Source: Lysobacterales bacterium (GTDB lineage Bacteria > Pseudomonadota > Gammaproteobacteria > Xanthomonadales > Marinicellaceae). Taken from it: a stretch of DNA of 64,000 nucleotides. Below, in pieces: positions 37,487-46,715 of this stretch. The stretch spans positions 1 through 64,000 of the forward strand of contig JALSHI010000014.1 in assembly GCA_026982315.1 (NCBI GenBank), written 5' to 3'. Position 1 is the stretch's first letter, and each line of letters begins with the position of its first letter. The position numbers were made by a program, and so were the translations under genes. The notes below the pieces were generated by a model. The model was not told the origin of the DNA, ran no database searches, and saw only the letters and a program-made list of their open reading frames with translations.

Positions 37487-38431
37487 ATGCCTGACAGTAG
37501 TTTAACACCCATTAAAACCTGCCTTGAATCCTTTGACCCGGATATCCGCTGGCAGTCGGCCACACCCGTAGGTGGAGGCTGTATCCACCGTTGCTATGTG
37601 CTGACCAGCGATAACCAGCACACCCGCCGACAATGGTTCCTGAAAACGAATACGGCCGCCGCCTGGCCGGTTCTTCAGGCAGAGGCAGAGGGCCTGAGTG
37701 CGTTGCATGCCGCCTGTCATCGCCAAAGTCAATCGGCCATTGTGACTCCGAAGCCGCATCTGTGCGCTCAGGAAAATGGCATTGCTTTTCTGCTGATGGA
37801 TTATTTGCCTCTGGCCCGGGGTCTGAATCATCACGCTGCCCAACTGCTGGGGGCCGGGTTATTCCATCTGCACACGCACACTGCCGCCAACGGCTGTTTT
37901 GGTTTTCCGCATGATAACTTTATCGGCGCCACGCCCCAAATCAATCACTGGGAGAGTGAATGGGCCGAGTTTTTCGCACGTCACCGGCTCGGCCATCAAC
38001 TCCAACTGGCCGAACAAAACGGCCACCATGCCGTGTTATCCCGTGGCTGGCGAGTCCTGCGTAAACTGCCGGTTTTTTTTGCCCGTCATACGCCCAGACC
38101 CAGTTTATTGCATGGGGACTTGTGGAGCGGAAACGTCGCTGGCCTGTGCAATGGCCCACCGGCGATGTTCGACCCGGCCGTCTACTATGGCGACCGGGAA
38201 ACCGATTTGGCCATGATGCGCCTGTTTGGCGGTTTTCCCGCCGCGGTGTTTAGTGCCTACCGACAAGCCGCACAGGCCGCAGGTCAACCGCTGCCTGCAG
38301 AAAGTGAGATGGATTTTCAGCGGCGCATTCGCATCTATCAGCTGTATCACTGGCTGAATCACCTGAACCTGTTTGGCGCAGGCTACCTGCCAGCGGTGCA
38401 ACGCTGTCTGGATGATATCCTCTCAGTGTGA
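37487..38431 (+). CDS. Fructosamine kinase family protein
   Basis: A 314-residue FN3K-like kinase (aminoglycoside-phosphotransferase fold) that phosphorylates ketosamines on glycated proteins for deglycation. It has GGGCIHRCYVL at the N-terminal lobe, FLKTNTA (Lys), MDYLPLARG, the catalytic LLHGDLWSGNV and the metal-binding AVYYGDRETDLAMMRLFGGF. The ATG at 37487 is used since family members begin about 25 residues before GGGCI. It overlaps the convergent M23 gene by 9 bases. Confidence 0.92.
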   Translation: MPDSSLTPIKTCLESFDPDIRWQSATPVGGGCIHRCYVLTSDNQHTRRQWFLKTNTAAAWPVLQAEAEGLSALHAACHRQSQSAIVTPKPHLCAQENGIAFLLMDYLPLARGLNHHAAQLLGAGLFHLHTHTAANGCFGFPHDNFIGATPQINHWESEWAEFFARHRLGHQLQLAEQNGHHAVLSRGWRVLRKLPVFFARHTPRPSLLHGDLWSGNVAGLCNGPPAMFDPAVYYGDRETDLAMMRLFGGFPAAVFSAYRQAAQAAGQPLPAESEMDFQRRIRIYQLYHWLNHLNLFGAGYLPAVQRCLDDILSV

Positions 38432-39409
38432 ACGCAACCACTGACCTTTTTGGGGCGTAAAGGGCTGCCCTTGCGCATCTGCAAACTCAAAAGGAATACT
38501 CGTTAGCGTGCCGTGGCTATTCTTTTGCACCACAAAGTGCAGATGCGGGCCAGTGGAAAACCCGGAATTACCTGACCGCGCAATCACTTGGCCACGCTGT
38601 ACGCGCTGGCCCGGGCGCACTCGCAATGAACCGCGTTTGAGATGGGCATACACCGCCATGGTGCCATCATCATGCAGGATACGCACATAATTGTTTCGCT
38701 GCACATACCTGGCCTTGGCCTTTCCATCGGAGAAATTGTTTTCAACATCCATCACCACACCGGCGCGGGCCGCCAGTACCGGCGTGCCAATAGGCAGCCC
38801 TATGTCAACAGCGTAACGGTTTTGTGGATTGTTGTGCGTCGTTTCGCCATTGAACGCCTGGCCCACCAGGGCACTGCCTGTGATGGCGAAGGGCAAACGA
38901 TAGGGCGCAGGAGGGTCGTGCACGGCAGCCGGATCCCCCAACTCCCAGGTAAATTTATATCCCCAGCCCCAACCACGGCGGCCGTCTTCAGGACTGATGA
39001 ATAAAATATCGCCTTCATACTGACCGGGCAAAACTGTGTCGAGCAGCCTGTCCGGCAAGGGTGGCTCTGTAACAATGTTATCAGCCTGAGTCAATTTCAG
39101 GCGGATATTGACCGGTCCATGGAAAGGATTGACCACAAATAACTGTGGGTGGCGCTTGCTGCCACGATTACGAATACGAACTTCCCGGGTAGTGTCCGGC
39201 GGCGCAGGTGTCGGGATTTCCTCCACTTGCACCTCGACCTGGTCGGCCATATCCGGCTGCTGGTCGCTGTAGTGCGCCACACCTTGGGCGTCCACCCACT
39301 TGTAAACCTTGCTGGCGCAGCTTTTGGGCATAACCAGCACCAGTATCCCCAAGATCACCACCAAAACAATCCAGTGCCCGCGTGTCACCCTAGCCACCCT
39401 CCCTGTCAC
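38423..39409 (-). CDS. M23 metallopeptidase with DUF4124 domain
   Basis: A 328-residue secreted or membrane-anchored protein. An N-terminal helix (IVLVVILGILVLVM) leads to a DUF4124 motif (YKWVDAQGVAHYSDQQP, about 36-52), a beta-rich middle part, and a C-terminal LytM/M23 domain. Zinc ligands are seen in TTHNNPQNRYAVDIG and GPHLHFVVQ, with YAHLKRG between. It is probably a peptidoglycan endopeptidase or an amidase activator. The zinc ligands appear intact, so catalysis is plausible. Confidence 0.9.
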   Translation of the reverse strand: MTGRVARVTRGHWIVLVVILGILVLVMPKSCASKVYKWVDAQGVAHYSDQQPDMADQVEVQVEEIPTPAPPDTTREVRIRNRGSKRHPQLFVVNPFHGPVNIRLKLTQADNIVTEPPLPDRLLDTVLPGQYEGDILFISPEDGRRGWGWGYKFTWELGDPAAVHDPPAPYRLPFAITGSALVGQAFNGETTHNNPQNRYAVDIGLPIGTPVLAARAGVVMDVENNFSDGKAKARYVQRNNYVRILHDDGTMAVYAHLKRGSLRVRPGQRVQRGQVIARSGNSGFSTGPHLHFVVQKNSHGTLTSIPFEFADAQGQPFTPQKGQWLRSH

Positions 39410-39866
39410 TGCCTATATGCAAGGCCAATACGGCCAACAGGTGAAACAGGTTCTGCAGGCGGGTATGAAAATTGATTGCCGAACCTGTATTGGACAAGGC
39501 GCACAACTGCTTCAAATGGGTGATTTTGTGATAGATGTTGTCTGTCAACCGGGTGGTACTCCAGCCGTGGTAACGCCGCAAGGCAGGCTTGTTGGCAGTG
39601 CTCTTGGCGCTGATTTTCGCCCGGCTCAGGCGATTAAAGCGAAAACCACTGGCTAGCGCCTGGCGATAAGCGGCATCCTGTAGTTGGGCGATGACTTCAC
39701 ACGGCTGTGCCTTCAGCAGCAACCCCTGCCGCAGCAGCTCCAGATTTTGTGCGATTTCCATCACCAGCGCATGCCGTAAACCACGCTGGTTGGCCAGCCG
39801 CACTTGCAAGGCATGAATGGCCTGTTGCGCTGAGGTCACCAAGGACAGGGAATCTGTGGCACTCAT
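39390..39866 (-). CDS. Hypothetical helical protein, 158 residues
   Basis: I do not recognise this protein. It is basic, Gln/Leu/Ala rich and mostly helical (SAQQAIHALQVRLANQ, AQLQDAAYRQALASGFRF), with no signal peptide or membrane helix. The ATG at 39866 is used in preference to a TTG seven codons earlier. The end overlaps the start of the M23 peptidase gene by 20 bases, so coupling is likely. The 144 bases upstream (39888-40031) hold nothing clear. Function unknown; existence moderately sure. Confidence 0.55.
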   Translation of the reverse strand: MSATDSLSLVTSAQQAIHALQVRLANQRGLRHALVMEIAQNLELLRQGLLLKAQPCEVIAQLQDAAYRQALASGFRFNRLSRAKISAKSTANKPALRRYHGWSTTRLTDNIYHKITHLKQLCALSNTGSAINFHTRLQNLFHLLAVLALHIGSDREGG

Positions 39867-40031
39867 GCTGCCTATTCTAACGGACAAAAGCCGTTTGTGC
39901 TGGAATGTTACCCACCACCGTCAGCGCCAGAACAGACCATCTGCAAAACAATGCCTTGTGGGGCCAAGGGCGCGTATTCGACAGAAACAGGCGCGCCGCG
40001 GCCCCAGCTGTTATTTCAAGTCTATAGACAG

Positions 40032-40349
40032 CTACCAGCCCAGCGTAGACAAGCGGCGCAGCCGCTGCTGAAGCCGTTCAATTTCATCCAGCAAGTCCAA
40101 CGCCAGGGCGGCACCGGCCAGATTGACGCCCAGGTCACGGCGCAGATGCACAACCGTTCGCACACGCGGCACGCACTGGCCGGTAAACACCGGCTTGGGT
40201 TCTTCGCTGACTGGTGTAATAATGCCTTCATCCACCAAACGCAGGATGTCCTCGGCGGAAAACCCGGTGGCCGCGGCCAGTTCGGCCAGGGTAAACTCGG
40301 CTTCTTCCGCAATCTGGCCGTTGATGTATTCACTAAGAGCTGTGTTCAT
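40032..40349 (-). CDS. cbpM: Chaperone modulator CbpM (MerR-like)
   Basis: A 105-residue CbpM, which binds the J-domain of CbpA and blocks its chaperone and DNA-binding activity. A MerR-like helix-turn-helix is near residues 18-50 (EFTLAELAAATGFSAEDILR) and the C-terminal half is a coiled helix (LALDLLDEIERLQQRLRRL). It follows cbpA by 12 bases, its usual partner. Confidence 0.9.
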   Translation of the reverse strand: MNTALSEYINGQIAEEAEFTLAELAAATGFSAEDILRLVDEGIITPVSEEPKPVFTGQCVPRVRTVVHLRRDLGVNLAGAALALDLLDEIERLQQRLRRLSTLGW

Positions 40350-40361
40350 ACCATTCTCCTG

Positions 40362-41324
40362 TTAGCGCAAATGCGCACGGGGGTTAAAGTCGAGTTTGTC
40401 CTTAAGCTTAAGCCACTCATCCCGGGCGTGTTCGTTATGATCGGGCATGGCGATGTTGATAACCGCGTACAAATCGCCAGGCACCTTACTGGGCAGTCCC
40501 TTGCCTTTCAGGCGCATTTTCTGCCCCGCCTTGGCATTTGGCGGTATGGACAACTTGACTTTTCCGGTGGGCGTGGGCACATCCACCTTGGCGCCCAGCG
40601 CCGCCTCCCACGGGGCCACGGGCAAATCCAGGTACAAGTCATTGTCTTCAACCTTGAAGTAGGGGTGTGGCAAAAACTTGACCTTCAGGTACAAATCCCC
40701 GGCCGGAGCACCGCCCAGTCCGGGTTTTCCCTGACCGGCCAAGCGGATATGCTGGCCTTCCTTGATGCCCTTGGGGATTTTGACGTTCAAATTAACTTCT
40801 TTAAGCGTCATGCGGCCATCGGGCAACAATTCCGGCTTGCGGTATTTAATGGTTCGGGTGGTGCCGGTAAAGCTGTCTTCTAGTGGAATCTGAATGACAT
40901 TGCTGATGTCTTCGCCTCGACGCGCATAGGTCCGCCGTTGGCCGCCGCCAAAATCAAAGCCGGCATGACCACCCCGGCCCCGGGCACCGAATATGCTTTC
41001 AAAAAAATCACTAAATCCCTCGGCGCCACCACTGGTGTAACCACCACCGGCAAAGTCAAAGCCTGACGGATCCCAATCCGGCGGCGGCGTAAATTCCTGA
41101 CCATGCTTCCAGTTCATGCCGAACTGGTCATAGGCTTTCCGTTTTTCAGGATCCTTAAGCACTTCGTAAGCTTCGCCAATTTCCTTGAATTTGGCCTCAG
41201 CGTCCGCTTCCTTGCTCACATCCGGGTGATATTTGCGCGCCAGTTTTTTATAGGCGCGCTTGATGGTTTTCTGGTCTGCGTTCTTGTCAACGCCGAGAAT
41301 TTTATAATAATCTTTATATTCCAT
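40362..41324 (-). CDS. cbpA: Curved DNA-binding J-domain protein CbpA
   Basis: A 320-residue type-II-like DnaJ co-chaperone: a J domain with the HPD tripeptide ([20 protein letters not shown]), a Gly/Phe-rich linker (about 85-135), and two beta C-terminal substrate domains (about 135-310) without the Cys-rich zinc fingers of DnaJ. It stimulates DnaK and can bind curved DNA. The operon cbpA-cbpM is conserved. Confidence 0.93.
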   Translation of the reverse strand: MEYKDYYKILGVDKNADQKTIKRAYKKLARKYHPDVSKEADAEAKFKEIGEAYEVLKDPEKRKAYDQFGMNWKHGQEFTPPPDWDPSGFDFAGGGYTSGGAEGFSDFFESIFGARGRGGHAGFDFGGGQRRTYARRGEDISNVIQIPLEDSFTGTTRTIKYRKPELLPDGRMTLKEVNLNVKIPKGIKEGQHIRLAGQGKPGLGGAPAGDLYLKVKFLPHPYFKVEDNDLYLDLPVAPWEAALGAKVDVPTPTGKVKLSIPPNAKAGQKMRLKGKGLPSKVPGDLYAVINIAMPDHNEHARDEWLKLKDKLDFNPRAHLR

Positions 41325-41443
41325 GCTTGTTCGCCGCTATTTTGTGAATTGCCATCCCCGCTAGATGGTGTTTATTGATGAAAATTCAAGAGGGTTTGGG
41401 CGGTATTTGCCGCTGCTGTGGGAAAGCCGGTTATGTCGGGGCG

Positions 41444-43135
41444 CTAAAAAGATTTCCGCGCCTCAAGAATGACCTGAAAGCCGCTTAGATCACTGTCGCC
41501 ACCCACAGGAAAGGCAAAATCAATATGAATCACCTTGCCATTGGCCGCTTCGGTGGGCACCAAGCGCAAGCCAAATCCGATATCTTTGACCGTTCTGTTT
41601 TCATCCGGGTCATCAGAACCCCAGGCGGTGGCCACATCAGCAAACACGGCGGCGCCAAATTGCACCAGGTGGTAAGGATACCAGTCAAAATAAAAACGTT
41701 GCTCCACGGTCAGCAAGGCATTTTTTGGGGCCGTTAAATAGCGCACCGGAAAACCACGCAAACCGTTTTCGCCCCCCAGGGTGTTCTGGCGCTCGGGGAA
41801 TAAATTATGGCCCATGCGAGTGGCTGCTTTGATATAGAAGCTGCGGTGACGGCTTTGAAACAGAAACCACTGGGCCTGCGCGCTGGCCAGCCCATCCAGC
41901 ACCACCTGATTGCCATAAAAACCGCTCACATTGGCATTGAACAATAATAGCTGATTGTCATTGGGTTGCCAGCCTTTGCTGTAGTCGGCTTGCCAGACCA
42001 GATGGCTGTCACTGGCGCCAAAAGCCACATGAGACCAACCCAGACGGGCTTGCACATGATGCCCCAGGGACACGTCTTCGATCCGGCCCATATGTTGCAA
42101 ATTGGTTTTTTCAATAAACTGATCTTGCAGGTATTCGTAACCCACCCAGGGGTAAGCAAAATGCCTGTCAGCCGGAACGCGCTGTTGGGGATAGTTTTCC
42201 GTGGCCCGGAAACGATTATCGTCATCAGAAAAGCCGATCACATAGCGCCGTGTGGCGCCGTCCTGGAAGCCATTTGAGCGCCCAAGCCAGGCTTCTGCCA
42301 ACTGCCTTTTCTGGCCAATTTCCGAAGTGATTTCCCCATTGCGGTACAGAGGGTTATCCAGCCGGTGGGAAAACAGATGCAGCCCCCAGGCACGGCGGCT
42401 GTCCAGGGAGTAAAACGGTTTTTGCCATTCAATTTCCCCGATATGTCCGTCGGAGTTATTTTGGTAAAGCAATTTGATTCGTTGTCGACTGCCTGCCAGA
42501 TTGGGGTCGATATAACGCAGAATTTTCTCTGTACGGTCGATGCCGTGACGATACTTGATTTGTAAGTTCTTGCCCAGGCCGAGGAAGTTTTCTTCTTCGA
42601 TTTCAACTGCCCAGCGGTTTTTCCCACCGCCGCGGCCAAAGGAAAAATTCGGTGTTAAAGTCCAGTTATCCCTGGTCGTCACTTGCACGGTTACCGCATC
42701 ACCGCACACGGACACCGGCGTAACAATCGCATCACGGATATAGGAAAAGCCACGCAAATGGCGCTCGGTTTCGGCCAACACCCGGGGGTCAAAGGCGTCC
42801 CCGGGCTGAAACAGCAGTTCCCGTTTAATAATTTCTTCCCGGGTTTTGATGTGAAAACGGTTGGCCAACCGATTAATGCGGTGATTCTGGTCTTTCTGAC
42901 TGGTGTCAAAAATATTCCGCACATCCAGTTTAATGCGGCCAATGCGCCACTCCGCAGAGGGGTGAGTCTGCTCTTGATGATTTAACGGCCGACACGGGGA
43001 GTCGGCGGTGGTGATGGCAGGCTCGCGGGCAAAAACCTGCTGGCATAACAGCAATCCATATACACATAGGGCTGAATTCAACCAGATGGTATTTAGGTTT
43101 TTCGGCGCCTTGTCCATTGTTTCAATGTGTTCCAT
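41444..43135 (-). CDS. Omp85/BamA-family outer-membrane protein
   Basis: A 563-residue protein: a signal-like helix (LNSALCVYGLLLCQQVFA), one or two POTRA-like repeats (about 75-160, including REEIIKRELLFQPGDAFDPRVL and SYIRDAIVTP), and a C-terminal barrel ending in the aromatic F of LEARKSF. The loop-6 signature is ENGLRGFPVRYL. Its start overlaps the HolD-like gene in an MCE operon (ATG at 43135, or 43117 after MDK). It may be the outer-membrane exit of that pathway. It is not BamA itself: it is shorter and has fewer POTRA domains. Confidence 0.8.
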   Translation of the reverse strand: MEHIETMDKAPKNLNTIWLNSALCVYGLLLCQQVFAREPAITTADSPCRPLNHQEQTHPSAEWRIGRIKLDVRNIFDTSQKDQNHRINRLANRFHIKTREEIIKRELLFQPGDAFDPRVLAETERHLRGFSYIRDAIVTPVSVCGDAVTVQVTTRDNWTLTPNFSFGRGGGKNRWAVEIEEENFLGLGKNLQIKYRHGIDRTEKILRYIDPNLAGSRQRIKLLYQNNSDGHIGEIEWQKPFYSLDSRRAWGLHLFSHRLDNPLYRNGEITSEIGQKRQLAEAWLGRSNGFQDGATRRYVIGFSDDDNRFRATENYPQQRVPADRHFAYPWVGYEYLQDQFIEKTNLQHMGRIEDVSLGHHVQARLGWSHVAFGASDSHLVWQADYSKGWQPNDNQLLLFNANVSGFYGNQVVLDGLASAQAQWFLFQSRHRSFYIKAATRMGHNLFPERQNTLGGENGLRGFPVRYLTAPKNALLTVEQRFYFDWYPYHLVQFGAAVFADVATAWGSDDPDENRTVKDIGFGLRLVPTEAANGKVIHIDFAFPVGGDSDLSGFQVILEARKSF

Positions 43136-43521
43136 ACGGGTCTTTTCAATGCAGGGTTCTTTAGCATATCATCCAAACTCGCCAAATAGATTCGTTGATT
43201 GTCTTTGTTCTCCCTGAGCGTGTCAAACTCCAATCGCCATCCGTCTGGTAGATCCACCGACACATGGGCTGTGGAAATTACTGTGATTTTACAAGCGCGC
43301 GGACTCTCACCAATGGCCTGAAGAATTTTCTCAAGCAGCTCTCTATGCGCCGATGGCAACTCGCCGCCGGGCTGCTGTATGCTGGTAGTCTCAGCGGGCG
43401 GGTTCAGATCCGGCAAGGCGTCACTTTGATGTACTGCAGCCTGCTGTGCGCTATCGCCACAACGCCGCCGCCACGGCCGCAAGCCCAGTAACGCCATAGA
43501 CTGAGGATGCAGCTTAATCAT
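43093..43521 (-). CDS. DNA polymerase III psi subunit (HolD)-like protein
   Basis: A 142-residue protein with the layout of HolD: an N-terminal MALLGLRPWRRR (compare QLGITQWSLRR in E. coli), a central LLEKILQAIGESPRACKITV, a DGWRLEF stretch and a C-terminal YLASLDDMLKNPALKRPVW. HolD links the clamp loader to SSB. The assignment is my own alignment by eye, so it is tentative. The ATG at 43521 overlaps the lipoprotein stop (ATGATTAA), and its end overlaps the Omp85 gene. An unrelated MCE accessory is the alternative. Confidence 0.5.
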   Translation of the reverse strand: MIKLHPQSMALLGLRPWRRRCGDSAQQAAVHQSDALPDLNPPAETTSIQQPGGELPSAHRELLEKILQAIGESPRACKITVISTAHVSVDLPDGWRLEFDTLRENKDNQRIYLASLDDMLKNPALKRPVWNTLKQWTRRRKT

Positions 43522-44164
43522 GTTTTTCAACGGCTTTGCCAGCGGTTTCCGCGGCAGACATGCGGGCGCGAATGGCCGCGTCCACCTGTTGCATCACGGT
43601 TTCGCTCATGGCGCTGACCGCCGCCACAAAGGCGCTGATGCTGTTTTCGGGCAAGTCCCGCTGTTGCCGGAAGGTTTGCAGGTAACGCTGTTGTTTGCGC
43701 GCATCCAGCCATTCCACCCGCACACCAAGCGTGGCGGTTTGTTTGTTTTTTTCCAGCGCCAACAAGGTGACCAGTACGGTATCATGGCGAGGATGGGGTG
43801 GTTTGATATCCAGCACCTGCGGCCATAAACCAGACTGCGAAGCCCAGTCCAGAAACAGGTTCTGCCAGATGACGCGCGGCGAGTCCAGCCAAAAGTGATG
43901 GTGCATTTGCACCCGGGCACCATCCCCGGCCACCGCCAGCATCGGCCGGGAACCAACAACACCCAATGCCTGGGCCCGGGGAATGTAAACCGGCACTGAA
44001 CGCTGTGGCACCGGCGCGTTTTCGACCCATTCCAATCTGACTTGCAGGGGATAATACTGGCGATCGACCACCATACCCCGCTTATGGCAACCACTCAACC
44101 CGATGGTAGTGAATAAAACCAGCCACCAGGCCCATACCGGTTTTGCAAAGAATCGTGTTTTCAT
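43514..44164 (-). CDS. ABC-type transport auxiliary lipoprotein (PqiC-like)
   Basis: A 216-residue lipoprotein: the lipobox LSGC gives Cys26 (LFTTIGLSGCHKRG). The rest matches the ABC-transport auxiliary component seen with MCE systems (PqiC type): YYPLQVRLEWVE-like strand, RVEWLDARKQQRYL, and a C-terminal helix with SAMSETVMQQVDAAIRAR. It probably stands in the outer membrane and takes lipid from, or docks, the MlaD-like MCE ring. It overlaps the mlaD-like stop by ATGA. Confidence 0.8.
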   Translation of the reverse strand: MKTRFFAKPVWAWWLVLFTTIGLSGCHKRGMVVDRQYYPLQVRLEWVENAPVPQRSVPVYIPRAQALGVVGSRPMLAVAGDGARVQMHHHFWLDSPRVIWQNLFLDWASQSGLWPQVLDIKPPHPRHDTVLVTLLALEKNKQTATLGVRVEWLDARKQQRYLQTFRQQRDLPENSISAFVAAVSAMSETVMQQVDAAIRARMSAAETAGKAVEKHD

Positions 44165-45078
44165 CGTTCTTCATCCGCTGGTTGTCCTTTGGGCGCGAAT
44201 ATCAGCCGCGAGGGATTACGCCGCAGTTCATCAGTCAATTCATTCAGGTTCATGCTGGCGCTTTCCAGTTCAGTGGTAATGGTATCCAGCCGCACGGAAA
44301 CCAATCCCACGGACTCCACCAATTGAGTCATAACCGCATCTATCCGGGGATCATTTTCCGCCACCAGTTCATGCGCCTGCGCTATCAAGGTGTTGACCTT
44401 TTCTCCGGCCTGTTTCAGGGATTCGCTGAATTGCTGGCTATTGACCAGCAAGGCGTTGATGCGCTCGGCATTCTCCTTGTTAAGCATTTCGCCGGTGGCG
44501 TCAATCAGCTGATTGAGCTGACCGGTGGCCTTGTTGACATTTTCCAGCAGCTGGGGAATCTGGACATTCAGCGTTCGGGTCAGACTGTCTGTGCGCTGGT
44601 ACAGCAGGTCTATTAAAGGCACAATTTTTTCCTGGTTCAGCTTTTCAAAGTCCCGCGCCAAGTCAGTCATCACGGCCATCAGGTTTGTGGCTTCCTCACC
44701 CGGAATTTCTGAGCCTGGCGGCAAAAAACGGGGGCTTTTTCCAGCCTTGATATTGACCGATACATCGCCAAGCAAGCCGGTCGCCTGAACCACGGCTTTT
44801 GAGCCCTCAGGAATTTTCCAACCGGCCTTGATCTTGTAGTTGACCTTGAAGCGCACCGGCGCCAGACTTTCCGGCGTTATCGAGTCAATCTGACCAATGC
44901 GATAGCCCTCAAAATAAACCGGTTTGCCAAAGTCCAAACCGGTGACATTCCTGAAGCGACTGTAATATGTGTCACTGGCCGCCGGGGAACCGGTCAGGTA
45001 CACCATAATGGCCAGCGTCATGGCGATCACCACCAGGCTAAACAGGCCAACAATAAAATAGGTTTTGCTTGATTTCAT
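44161..45078 (-). CDS. MlaD-family MCE domain protein
   Basis: A 305-residue MCE protein. One N-terminal membrane helix (FIVGLFSLVVIAMTLAIMVYLTG) is followed by the MCE domain (about 35-125: GLDFGKPVYFEGYRIGQIDSI and VVQATGLLGDVSVNIKAG). A long alpha-helical tail (about 145-285) could form the needle-like tube seen in MCE proteins of this length, longer than E. coli MlaD. It carries lipid in the periplasm. It lies 15 bases after the ATPase gene. Confidence 0.92.
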   Translation of the reverse strand: MKSSKTYFIVGLFSLVVIAMTLAIMVYLTGSPAASDTYYSRFRNVTGLDFGKPVYFEGYRIGQIDSITPESLAPVRFKVNYKIKAGWKIPEGSKAVVQATGLLGDVSVNIKAGKSPRFLPPGSEIPGEEATNLMAVMTDLARDFEKLNQEKIVPLIDLLYQRTDSLTRTLNVQIPQLLENVNKATGQLNQLIDATGEMLNKENAERINALLVNSQQFSESLKQAGEKVNTLIAQAHELVAENDPRIDAVMTQLVESVGLVSVRLDTITTELESASMNLNELTDELRRNPSRLIFAPKGQPADEER

Positions 45079-45093
45079 GCCCTTCTCCTGGGG

Positions 45094-45930
45094 TTATTTT
45101 TTCTTGTCCAGCGCCTGGGTCAACCGTTGCAGATATTTTTGCGGATCTACCGCCGAGTGCAATGGCTGCCGTCGAATCATGGCCTGGATAATGGGGTTGT
45201 CGGCATTTTTGACCTCATCGGGGGTGCCTGTCATTAGAATCCGGCCTTCATGCAGAAAGGTGATTTTGTCTGCAATGGTGAAGGCGCTATCCAGATCGTG
45301 GGTAACCACAATCATGGTGATACCCATGGCCTTGCGCAGTTGCAATATCAGTTCGTCCAGCTCCGCAGCCAAAATCGGATCCAGTCCTGCAGAGGGCTCG
45401 TCAAACAGGAGCAACAAGGGATCACGCACAATGGCCCGGGCCAGCGCCGCCCGCTTGACCATGCCACCGGATAACTGGGATGGGTAATAGTCCTCGTAGC
45501 CACCCAGGTTGACCACTTCCAGCTTCATGCGAACAATAATGCGGATGGTTTTTTCATCCAGATCGGTAAATTCTCGCAATGGCAAGGCCACATTTTCGCC
45601 CACCGTCATATCCGACAACAAAGCGCCATTCTGGAATGACACCCCGAGCTTCCACAGGACGTCGAGCTTTTCCAGAAATGAAATCCGGTGAATGTCCCGC
45701 CCCATCACCAACACGCGCCCGGCGGTGGGCTGGTACAGGCCGACAATATGCCACAGCAGTGTGCTTTTCCCAGAGCCAGAGCCGCCCATAATCACCCGAA
45801 TTTCTCCGGCTTCCACGCGCAGATCGACACCTTTGAGAATCACCTTGTCCCCATACTGGGTCACCAGGTTTTCCACCACCACGATATCGCGGCGGGGTTG
45901 CGTGTCTTTCTGTGGCCGGTTCTGCTTCAT
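45094..45930 (-). CDS. MlaF-family ABC transporter ATPase
   Basis: A 278-residue ABC ATPase. Walker A is GGSGSGKST (about 50-58), signature QLSGGMVKRAALARAI, Walker B LLLLFDEPSAGLDPI, and H-loop VVTHDLDS. The Mla-type C-terminal end (GTPDEVKNADNPIIQAMI) is present, consistent with a dimerising tail. It powers lipid movement through the permease encoded by the next gene, whose frame overlaps by ATGA. Confidence 0.95.
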   Translation of the reverse strand: MKQNRPQKDTQPRRDIVVVENLVTQYGDKVILKGVDLRVEAGEIRVIMGGSGSGKSTLLWHIVGLYQPTAGRVLVMGRDIHRISFLEKLDVLWKLGVSFQNGALLSDMTVGENVALPLREFTDLDEKTIRIIVRMKLEVVNLGGYEDYYPSQLSGGMVKRAALARAIVRDPLLLLFDEPSAGLDPILAAELDELILQLRKAMGITMIVVTHDLDSAFTIADKITFLHEGRILMTGTPDEVKNADNPIIQAMIRRQPLHSAVDPQKYLQRLTQALDKKK

Positions 45931-46715
45931 TGGGTCAGGAAATAGCTGAAAATCATGTCTGTAATCACGATCAAGGCAATGGAGATGACCACCGTTTGTG
46001 TGGTAGCCCGGCCGACTCCCTCGGCACCACCTTTGACTTGCAGCCCCATGGTCGCCCCCACCAGGGCAATGATGACGGCAAACACCACACTTTTGATAAG
46101 CCCCTGCATGATATCTCCAAGCACCAGCACATCGAGACTGGTCTTCATGTAAGCAGCCAAGGTCATGTCCATCTTGCCGATACTAAACAGGGCGCCTCCC
46201 AAAATACCACTGATATCCGCCAGAATAATCAACATGGGCAAAGCCAGCACCATGGCAATCAAAGGCGGCAGCACCAAAAACCGCACCGGCACGATGCCCA
46301 TCACTTTGAGGGCGTCCACTTCCTGGTTCACCACTTGTGAACCGATTTTGGCCGCCAGGGCGGCGCCACTGCGGCCTGCCACGATAATCCCGGTAATCAG
46401 GGGCGAAAACTCTCGGGTGACTGATTTGGCGATGGCCAGCAAGACCTGGGACTCCGCCCCGAAGGTGCTCAGGGCATACAACAACTGGATGGCCAGCATC
46501 ATACCCACCACCACAGAAAGGCCATTGACAATCAGCGTGGCGTTCACTCCGATTTTGCGAAACTCCTCGGCAATTTGCCACCCATGAACCCGCTGTTTGT
46601 ATTTCGGCCCCATGACCAGCCAATAGAGACATTCGAACAACAGGCTGATACCAAAGCCGAAGCGCGCGATGGCTTCTGCCACACGCGCGCCCAGGGACTC
46701 AATCAGTGCGCGCAT
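45927..46715 (-). CDS. MlaE-family ABC transporter permease
   Basis: A 262-residue membrane protein of the MlaE/YrbE family with about five helices and an N-terminal amphipathic one. The family signatures are ATLIVNGLSVVVGMMLAIQLLY, ARSGAALAAKIGSQVVNQEVDAL-type (split) and VFAVIIALVGATMGLQVKGGAEGVGRATTQTVV. The start at 46715 (MRALIES) overlaps the STAS gene stop; ATG at 46721 is the alternative. It is the inner-membrane channel of the MCE system. Confidence 0.92.
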   Translation of the reverse strand: MRALIESLGARVAEAIARFGFGISLLFECLYWLVMGPKYKQRVHGWQIAEEFRKIGVNATLIVNGLSVVVGMMLAIQLLYALSTFGAESQVLLAIAKSVTREFSPLITGIIVAGRSGAALAAKIGSQVVNQEVDALKVMGIVPVRFLVLPPLIAMVLALPMLIILADISGILGGALFSIGKMDMTLAAYMKTSLDVLVLGDIMQGLIKSVVFAVIIALVGATMGLQVKGGAEGVGRATTQTVVISIALIVITDMIFSYFLTQ

